This document shows positions 42,732-48,500 of a stretch of DNA of 48,500 nt, one piece after another. Below the pieces are notes generated by a model that had not been told where the DNA came from, did not search any database, and saw only the letters and a list, made by a program, of their open reading frames with translations. The translations under genes were made by a program, and so were the position numbers. Each line of letters opens with the position of its first letter. Positions within the stretch are counted from its first letter, which is position 1. Source of the stretch: Clostridiaceae bacterium DTU079. Lineage in GTDB: Bacteria; Bacillota; Clostridia; Acetivibrionales; Acetivibrionaceae. The stretch is taken from assembly GCA_001512505.1 (NCBI GenBank), contig LFSC01000022.1:1-48500 (forward strand), in the 5' to 3' direction.

Positions 42732-43112
42732 TTATTTGCAGCCTCTGCATGTACCGCAGTTTTCGGATGAACACGACTCTTCCCCTGAAATTGAGTATAC
42801 GAGCACATCGTTCACCTTTTTAATAAGCCTGTCCAATTTATCCTTAGATTCAATATAATTTCTCGTAATTTCGCACTCGTTAATTTCGTCAAATTTATCG
42901 AGCAATCTTCTCTTTATGTCGTCAAGAACGCTTCTGTCGGTATTTTCCTGTGCAGCTATTAACATTTCATTTTGTAATGATTGATATTCTCTAAGTATCG
43001 CTCTTGCTCTATGGTCCCTTTCCAAGCTTTCTTCCCACTTTTTGTAGCTGATCATCTCTTCCGAAGAGCCTATCATCGTTCCGAGTTCCCTTGCTTTTTC
43101 AATGATATCCAT
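42732..43112 (-). CDS. YlbF/YmcA family protein with a Cys-rich tail
   Basis: A 126-residue helical protein of the YlbF/YmcA (RicF/RicA) family; in B. subtilis these form a complex with YaaT that affects RNase Y and Spo0A phosphorylation. The body shows IIEKARELGTMIGSSEEMISYKKWEESLERDHRARAILREYQSLQNEML. The end is CSSENCGTCRGCK, four cysteines in C-x5-C-x2-C-x2-C spacing suited to an Fe-S cluster, known for the Ric complex. I chose ATG at 43112 after AAAGGA. It heads the operon with mutS. Confidence 0.86.
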   Translation of the reverse strand: MDIIEKARELGTMIGSSEEMISYKKWEESLERDHRARAILREYQSLQNEMLIAAQENTDRSVLDDIKRRLLDKFDEINECEITRNYIESKDKLDRLIKKVNDVLVYSISGEESCSSENCGTCRGCK

Positions 43113-43263
43113 ATCAATCATCCTTTCATTAATTAGATTCAGTGCAAGATACACAGAGCTGTAAAGTATGTTGTGTACATTATAAGTAATTTTACAAGTA
43201 GCTTTTCTAATTTCCTATTGTACCATAAAACTGCTTAAAAAATAACCTACAATTTAAAATATT

Positions 43264-44622
43264 TTACCATGGTGTAAAGAAATTTTGAGTATAGCAGATG
43301 CTTGATTTTTCGTCGGCATCCACTCCCACACCCAGGTATTCAAAAAATCCCAGTATATTGGCTCTATGCCCGGGGGAATTCATCCATGATTCATGGGCAA
43401 AAATTCCGTCCATCTGTCCCATTGCTATGTTTTCTCCTGCTGTCTTATATCTGATTCCGGCGTCCTCCATCCGGTCAAAGGGACTTTGTCCCGCAAGATT
43501 GTAGTGAGAAAAAAAGTCATTTTGAATCATATCCTTGCTATGTGCCCTTGCAACCGCAGCAATCTTGTCACTCCATTTAAAGGGCTCCTTTCCGTGCCTT
43601 ACCCGAATGGAATTGGCAAGATCAAAAATCTCCATCTCATAGCTTCTGAGAAGCTTTTCGCTCGGCACAGCGTAATACCCTTTAAACGTCTGTTCCGTAT
43701 CATAATCAATTATAAGAAATGAAGTTGTATTTCCGCCGTCAACAATATCGTAGAAAACCGTTGCATAATACCTGTTATCCACATTGAATATTTGATATTC
43801 TTCAGTATTATGCATTATATAGGTAATATTTCCCTTATTAATGCTCGATACAGCTTTTCCAAGCTCTTTTTCCACCTGGGACTTGCTTGCTCCAACACCT
43901 ATATTTCTCTTTAGCTTATAGCTCAAAGAATTTGTATATACACCGACAACTCTGCCGTTATCAATACCTATCTGGATATATTTTTCAAGATCGCTGTTGT
44001 ATATATACCAATCAAAGCCGTGTCTGCTCAAATCAATGCGGTCCGGTTCACCGAATATTTTCTTTATGCTTTTTTCCGATGCACCCATTAATATGTCTAT
44101 GTTTCCGTTAAAATCTCCGGAGATGTCATGTACCGTGTTAGTCGGTGAAGGAGTCTCAACCGGCTGACCGGGTGTCGGAAGATTCTGATTGCCTTGACCG
44201 TTTGTATTTATAATGACGGTTCTGGTAGTTCCATCCCATCCCACATAAGCCCCTATGCTTTCAGCTACAAACCTTATGGGAACAAAGGTCCTTCCGTTTA
44301 TTATTCTGGCCGGCACCTCCAGCTCCACCCTGGTCTTATTCACATAAGCGTTTTTGTTATCTATTTGCAGCAATATCTCGGTATCACCGCTGTTTATAAG
44401 TACCGTCCGTGTATCTTCAAACCACATTACACTGGCATTTATCGTCTCAAAAATACCCCTTACCGGTACAATTGTCCTTCCATCCTCAATTCTGGGATCC
44501 TCATCAAAGTTCATATACTGGTTGTCTATAAGCACCCTGATTCTCTGTGATGCATCCGCATCAAAGCAATAACCGGTCATTAACAATACAATTGCAATAA
44601 GTAAAGCAAAAACTTTTTTCAT
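43264..44622 (-). CDS. secreted CAP-domain protein with copper-amine-oxidase-like N-domain
   Basis: A 452-residue exported protein. The signal peptide is MKKVFALLIAIVLLMTGYCFDADAS. Residues about 30-145 are two halves of the copper amine oxidase N-terminal domain (VLIDNQYMNFDEDPRIEDGRTIVPVRGIFETI, PARIINGRTFVPIRFVAESIG), a common wall-associated module in clostridia. Residues about 170-300 are a CAP-associated domain (DILMGASEKSIKKIFGEPDRID). The end is a CAP/SCP domain (MEIFDLANSIRVRHGKEPFKWSDKIAAVARAHSKDM..., AGENIAMG, HESWMNSPGHRANILG). The ATG is preceded by AAGGGGAT. It likely acts at the cell surface. Confidence 0.92.
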   Translation of the reverse strand: MKKVFALLIAIVLLMTGYCFDADASQRIRVLIDNQYMNFDEDPRIEDGRTIVPVRGIFETINASVMWFEDTRTVLINSGDTEILLQIDNKNAYVNKTRVELEVPARIINGRTFVPIRFVAESIGAYVGWDGTTRTVIINTNGQGNQNLPTPGQPVETPSPTNTVHDISGDFNGNIDILMGASEKSIKKIFGEPDRIDLSRHGFDWYIYNSDLEKYIQIGIDNGRVVGVYTNSLSYKLKRNIGVGASKSQVEKELGKAVSSINKGNITYIMHNTEEYQIFNVDNRYYATVFYDIVDGGNTTSFLIIDYDTEQTFKGYYAVPSEKLLRSYEMEIFDLANSIRVRHGKEPFKWSDKIAAVARAHSKDMIQNDFFSHYNLAGQSPFDRMEDAGIRYKTAGENIAMGQMDGIFAHESWMNSPGHRANILGFFEYLGVGVDADEKSSICYTQNFFTPW

Positions 44623-45015
44623 TTTTATCCCCTTCTAATTTTGAATAATGAATTTGTACTTTTACATTTCAAATTATGTTTTTCCATGCTTAAGTAAATA
44701 TGTTTAATATTATCTATTGGAGAGCTAAAATATGGATACAAGAATACCGGTATAATATATATCGTTTTTTATACCCATTTGCTGAATAGGAAATTGGGCC
44801 AATCCCGTCCGATGTTTATAAAATACCTTAATGCATCATTGAGAACTCAAATATTTTTTAGTATTTAGTAAGTAAAATTTATCAATTCGATTTAGTAATA
44901 TTATAACAAACAAGGTCCTATGTGATAAAATAAAAAATATTTTTATTGCTTTGTCAGATTATTGCATAATTAACCGAATATAAATATTGAACAACATGGG
45001 AAAGAAGGTGTTTAA
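44623..45015. other. intergenic region before the sigma factor gene
   Basis: About 390 AT-rich bases between divergent genes. TATAAT at 44751 and GATAAAAT near 44920 are possible -10 elements, but without a good partner. No gene or RNA was seen; the promoter of the sigma factor gene must lie here. Confidence 0.5.
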
Positions 45016-45555
45016 TTGGATGAAAATTTGCTCAAGGAAATAAGATCAAATCCTGAAGAAGGCCTTCTAAAACTGATGGATACATATATGGGGCTTGTAT
45101 ACACCATTGTAAGAAACAAGCTTGCTCCAATTTACTCCAAGGAAGACATTGAGGAATGCGTTAGCACTGTGTTTTACGATTTTTACAGGCAGCGAGACAG
45201 CATTGATTTAAGCAAGGGTTCCATAAAATCCTTCCTTGCAGTGATTGCTAAAAGACGATCTGTAGATTTATATAGAGCAGGCATTAAAAAAATTCATCCG
45301 ACGGACTCTTTAGACAGCAGCCCCAATATAGCAGTTTTGGAAAACAGTACTGTAGATACGGAAACAAAGCATGCTTTGATTCAGAGCATTAAAGATTTAG
45401 GGATCCCTGACAGTGAAATCTTTATCCGGAAGTACTATTTCGGTCAAAGCTCAAAAACCATCGCAAAAGCCCTGGGTATTAAGGTCAATACCATTTATAA
45501 AAAAATATCCCGGGGGCTTGTAAAACTAAAAAATGCACTTGGAGGTGTATTGTAA
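45016..45555 (+). CDS. sigma-70 family RNA polymerase factor (ECF-like)
   Basis: A 179-residue short sigma factor that would direct RNA polymerase to special promoters. Region 2 is LVYTIVRNKLAPIYSKEDIEECVSTVFYDFYRQRDSIDLSKGSIKSFLAVIAKRRSVDLYR (residues 27-88), and region 4 is IPDSEIFIRKYYFGQSSKTIAKALGIKVNTIYKKISRGLVKLKNAL (residues 130-176), with an HTH at SSKTIAKALGIKVNTIYKKISRG. The start is TTG after GAAGGTG. The next gene follows without a gap (TAAATG) and carries GGAGGTG in this gene's end, so the two are made together. Confidence 0.9.
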   Translation: MDENLLKEIRSNPEEGLLKLMDTYMGLVYTIVRNKLAPIYSKEDIEECVSTVFYDFYRQRDSIDLSKGSIKSFLAVIAKRRSVDLYRAGIKKIHPTDSLDSSPNIAVLENSTVDTETKHALIQSIKDLGIPDSEIFIRKYYFGQSSKTIAKALGIKVNTIYKKISRGLVKLKNALGGVL

Positions 45556-48500
45556 ATGGATGATAAAATAACCAACAATTTAGACAATCTTAATGTGGAA
45601 GAAACCGAAAAGCTCATTGGCTCCATCGATACTGGCAATTTAGGCGAAAAAATTGATGAGAATATAGCGAGCCAAATAAAGGCATCGGTTATGGAAAAGG
45701 CCGGTTTGGATGTAAAAATCAAAACTCCCCTTATTCCAAACAAACTAAAGTTTATGGGAAGGTGTCTTTTGATTGCCTTAATAGAGCTTTTGTTTTTCAC
45801 TGCTTTTGCTTTTATCGGATGGGCCGGAGGATATACTTCATTATCCGGTTTGCTCATCGGTTCCACCGGATTTGTGCCCTTTATCCTTTATATTATCCTG
45901 TTTAGCGGTATGTCCTTGTTTGTATACCTGTGCATGTACAATATTGACAGCGAACAATTTAAATTAAAAGACTTTCTGCCAAAAAACCGGGCTTTTGCTG
46001 CATACTTTGTGTATATGTACTTAACGGCATTTTTAAAAATATTCTTCTTCTATGCTCTTATCCTTGGAATCGATAAGTCGGGAATAATAGAGTTTTTATT
46101 TGACTATTTATTCGGTTATAGTGAATTATTAGCATTTATGCTTGTTTCTGTTATTTTTATTGCAGTATTTTCATTTATGGATTTTCTCCTCTTTAATTTT
46201 AAAAACTTCATAGTTTTACATTGGCAAAACAACTCTCCGAACCGTTACGAATGGCAGTTTGATTTAAAAGCTTTCTTATATGAACTGCTAAAATACACTT
46301 TTATAGTCTGTTCATTAATTGCTGCAGCATTTACGACATTTTTAGAAGATATTTTAACAAACAATCTTTTCCTGACATTTTTAGCGGCAATTGCTGCTCT
46401 ATGGGTGATAAACTCCTTCTTCTCAATCCTGGTACTTATGAAAAAACGTCATTATCAAAAAATGCATCCTCCCATGTTATCCGAAACATTATCCGAAAAA
46501 GAAGAGGATGCAAAAGAAAAAAGCATGGCACAGGAAGAAAGCGGCACGAAAAAATGGATTTTTAACAAGCAAAGGGTTCTTGCGTTGGGATTATCCGCTA
46601 TCACATGCGTCTATGCTATTTGTGTCACTATTCCTTATATCGGATTAACGGCTTTCGGTTCAAACGAGCCTTCCATGAAAGCTTTCTCCAGCAAAAAAGA
46701 AGCTGAAGAATTCTTTTTGCAGGCGAAGAATCGTTCATATTACAGCAGAGAGGCAAATGAATTTTCAGAATTCCTGTATGGTTTTAACAAGGCGTTTATC
46801 AATATTGCAAATATCAGAAATGTTGACATCTCCTTAGCAATGTATGGCGGTTCAAAGACATCAATAGATTTTGAAGCTCCTTTACTAAGCCCATCATACG
46901 ATACTAACACAGCTACAGCGGATAATCCTTATAGCGGTTCTTCTACAGGAGCGAAACCTGAATCGGACTTCAATTCAGATATATATGGAGGAACCTCCCA
47001 AACCAATATCCAGGTTGAAAACGTGGATGAGGCCGATATTGTTAAGACCGATGGAGAGTATGTTTATTATATCAATGGAAACAACTTATTCATCGCCAGA
47101 ATCAAACCTGCGGAACAGATGGAAATAGTTTACCGGCACAATTTCTTGGAAAGCAACCCCCAGGAATTGTTCTTATACAAAGACCATTTAGCAATACTAA
47201 TGGGTGACCGCTATAAAACAGTTGTAAAAACATATAACATAAAAGACCGTTCCAACCCTGTGGCTGAAAGAAATCTGGAATTGGATAGCGGTTATTTGAC
47301 CTCGAGAATGATAAACAATTATCTGTACCTGGTTGCAACATCATCTATATACAGTATCGATTATCCGGAATACAGTGATTCTTCAGCAAGCGATTCTATT
47401 GTTGAAATGGATTACAAAAACCTGTTTTTGATGAACAGCCTCGATAAAAAATATCAAAAAATGAATGTAGTTGCCGCCTTCCCTATCGACGATGCCGGAA
47501 GTGAGGCACAGGTAAAGGCGTATATCGGCGGAAACGGTGAAAACGTTTATGTATCCACCAACTACATTTATATTGCCGATACAATAACCAATATAACCGC
47601 TGTTCATCAGCCTATAAGAAGCTTTATAAACTGTCTTCCCACTGATGATTCCTTTTACTTCGAATATCAATATGCAACCAATATATACAGGATAGAAATA
47701 AATGACGGTAACATCGGTAAGTTTGACAGTGCTTCCGTTCCGGGTCAAGTACACAACCAGTTTTCCATGGATGAATACAACGGTTATTTCCGGTTAACCA
47801 CTCAGTCCGGCAGATGGAGTTATGCCTCCAGCAATGTATTTGTTCTGGATGAAAACATGAAGCTATGCGGTTCGTTAAGAGGTCTTGCTCCGGAAGAACA
47901 TATTTATGCATCCCGTTTTATGGGAGACAGATTGTATCTGGTTACCTTCAAACAGGTGGATCCCCTTTTCGTAATCAGTCTTGAGGATCCTCGAAAGCCT
48001 ACTGTGCTGGGAAAACTGAAAATACCCGGATACAGTGAATACATCCATCCTCTTGACGAAAACCACATCATAGGTTTCGGTAGAGACACTATTGAAAGCG
48101 AAACCGGAAAATTTGCATGGAACCAGGGACTTAAAATTGCAATCTTCGATGTCACCGATGTTAACAATCCCAAGGAGAAGTTTGTAGAAATAATCGGAGA
48201 CAGGGGTTCTCATTCAGAGCTTCTTTCAAACCACAAGGCATTAATGTACATGAAGAACCTCGAGCTTATGGCCTTCCCGGTAACGGTAGTGGAATATAAT
48301 AATTCAGAGGATTACACCTACGGATATAATGTATTTCAAGGTGCATATGTATACAATGTAAACAGTACCGAAGGCTTCAAATTAAGAGGTAAGATTACTC
48401 ATTTAGACCATGCTTTGCAGGATATTCAGGAAAGTGCCCAAATTGACAGGATTGTATACAGTGACGGCGTGCTATATACCTTGTCAGGAGAAAAAATTAA
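45556..48500 (+). CDS. 7-TM membrane protein with extracellular beta-propeller domain (partial)
   Basis: The gene runs past the window end (981 codons seen, no stop). Residues 1-70 are soluble and charged, like the cytosolic end of an anti-sigma protein (DTGNLGEKIDENIASQIKASVMEKAG). Then come seven predicted helices, about residues 70-385 (for example CLLIALIELLFFTAFAFIGWA, FVPFILYIILFSGMSLFVYLCMY, RVLALGLSAITCVYAICVTIPYIG), which would place the rest outside. From about 483 the beta-propeller family start TNIQVENVDEADIVKTDGEYVYYI is clear, followed by repeats with YLVAT, VDPLFVISLEDPRKP and IGFGRDT. With the sigma gene just upstream, I infer a membrane regulator sensing an outside signal. 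Confidence 0.9.
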   Translation, partial: MDDKITNNLDNLNVEETEKLIGSIDTGNLGEKIDENIASQIKASVMEKAGLDVKIKTPLIPNKLKFMGRCLLIALIELLFFTAFAFIGWAGGYTSLSGLLIGSTGFVPFILYIILFSGMSLFVYLCMYNIDSEQFKLKDFLPKNRAFAAYFVYMYLTAFLKIFFFYALILGIDKSGIIEFLFDYLFGYSELLAFMLVSVIFIAVFSFMDFLLFNFKNFIVLHWQNNSPNRYEWQFDLKAFLYELLKYTFIVCSLIAAAFTTFLEDILTNNLFLTFLAAIAALWVINSFFSILVLMKKRHYQKMHPPMLSETLSEKEEDAKEKSMAQEESGTKKWIFNKQRVLALGLSAITCVYAICVTIPYIGLTAFGSNEPSMKAFSSKKEAEEFFLQAKNRSYYSREANEFSEFLYGFNKAFINIANIRNVDISLAMYGGSKTSIDFEAPLLSPSYDTNTATADNPYSGSSTGAKPESDFNSDIYGGTSQTNIQVENVDEADIVKTDGEYVYYINGNNLFIARIKPAEQMEIVYRHNFLESNPQELFLYKDHLAILMGDRYKTVVKTYNIKDRSNPVAERNLELDSGYLTSRMINNYLYLVATSSIYSIDYPEYSDSSASDSIVEMDYKNLFLMNSLDKKYQKMNVVAAFPIDDAGSEAQVKAYIGGNGENVYVSTNYIYIADTITNITAVHQPIRSFINCLPTDDSFYFEYQYATNIYRIEINDGNIGKFDSASVPGQVHNQFSMDEYNGYFRLTTQSGRWSYASSNVFVLDENMKLCGSLRGLAPEEHIYASRFMGDRLYLVTFKQVDPLFVISLEDPRKPTVLGKLKIPGYSEYIHPLDENHIIGFGRDTIESETGKFAWNQGLKIAIFDVTDVNNPKEKFVEIIGDRGSHSELLSNHKALMYMKNLELMAFPVTVVEYNNSEDYTYGYNVFQGAYVYNVNSTEGFKLRGKITHLDHALQDIQESAQIDRIVYSDGVLYTLSGEKI

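Noticed and set aside
43113-43263. Promoter of the mutS operon (TATAAT, GTACAAT)
   Set aside because: Both -10-like boxes lack a reasonable -35 box at 16-18 bases; left unannotated.

Overview
The window looks like chromosomal DNA of a low-GC Gram-positive anaerobe of class Clostridia. The evidence is the gene order (ylxM-ffh-rpsP-khpA / rimM-trmD / rplS / lepB-rbgA-rnhB and ylbF-like-mutS-mutL-miaA-hfq), strong GGAGG-type ribosome binding sites with many GTG and TTG starts, a MutL with its own endonuclease motif, a LexA/YneA SOS pair with GAAC-N4-GTTC boxes, and secreted proteins with copper-amine-oxidase-like and CAP domains. The content would fit an Acetivibrio/Ruminiclostridium-type genome, but the species cannot be fixed from this window alone. 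No tRNA, rRNA or CRISPR array was seen.

Layout. 1-18350 is an AT-rich accessory region. Nearly all genes are on the minus strand: small hypothetical, immunity-like and membrane proteins, lipoproteins, two NTF2-like proteins, GNAT proteins, a 5'-nucleotidase, a chorismate mutase, a DUF1905-nitroreductase fusion and a beta-helix/lipoprotein cluster. It carries gene scraps (a PHP-domain start, a beta-helix gene start) and one complete insertion sequence with 25-bp inverted repeats (16632-18006). The one long plus-strand gene here encodes a membrane-spanning TIR domain/trypsin-like protease fusion (9395-11956). 18353-22049 holds an aminotransferase, a membrane dipeptidase and an AI-2E-family transporter.

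22172-33000 (minus strand) is a conserved housekeeping string for ribosome assembly and protein export. It comprises radC, yraN, an FlhB-like and a FliK-like gene, rnhB, rbgA, lepB, rplS, trmD, rimM, khpA, rpsP, ffh and ylxM. A DUF2975 membrane protein gene is inserted between rimM and khpA. Promoters and terminators divide the string into at least four transcription units: ylxM-ffh-rpsP-khpA; rimM-trmD; rplS alone; and lepB to radC. 33261-34089 is an AraC-type regulator gene split by a frame change. 35126-36332 is the divergent yneA/lexA SOS pair, with three LexA boxes in the shared intergenic region. 36453-43112 is the mismatch-repair/tRNA-modification operon. 43264-44622 encodes a secreted CAP-domain protein.

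45016 to the window end holds a sigma-70-family factor directly followed (TAAATG) by a large seven-helix membrane protein carrying an extracellular beta-propeller domain. It is probably a sigma/membrane-regulator pair and is cut by the window edge.

The most unusual items are the TIR-TM-protease protein with related domains flanking its protease, the sigma/membrane beta-propeller pair, a 29-bp promoter-like element found three times in the accessory region, a leader motif shared by four small genes, and a 30-nt in-frame tandem repeat in the MutL linker.
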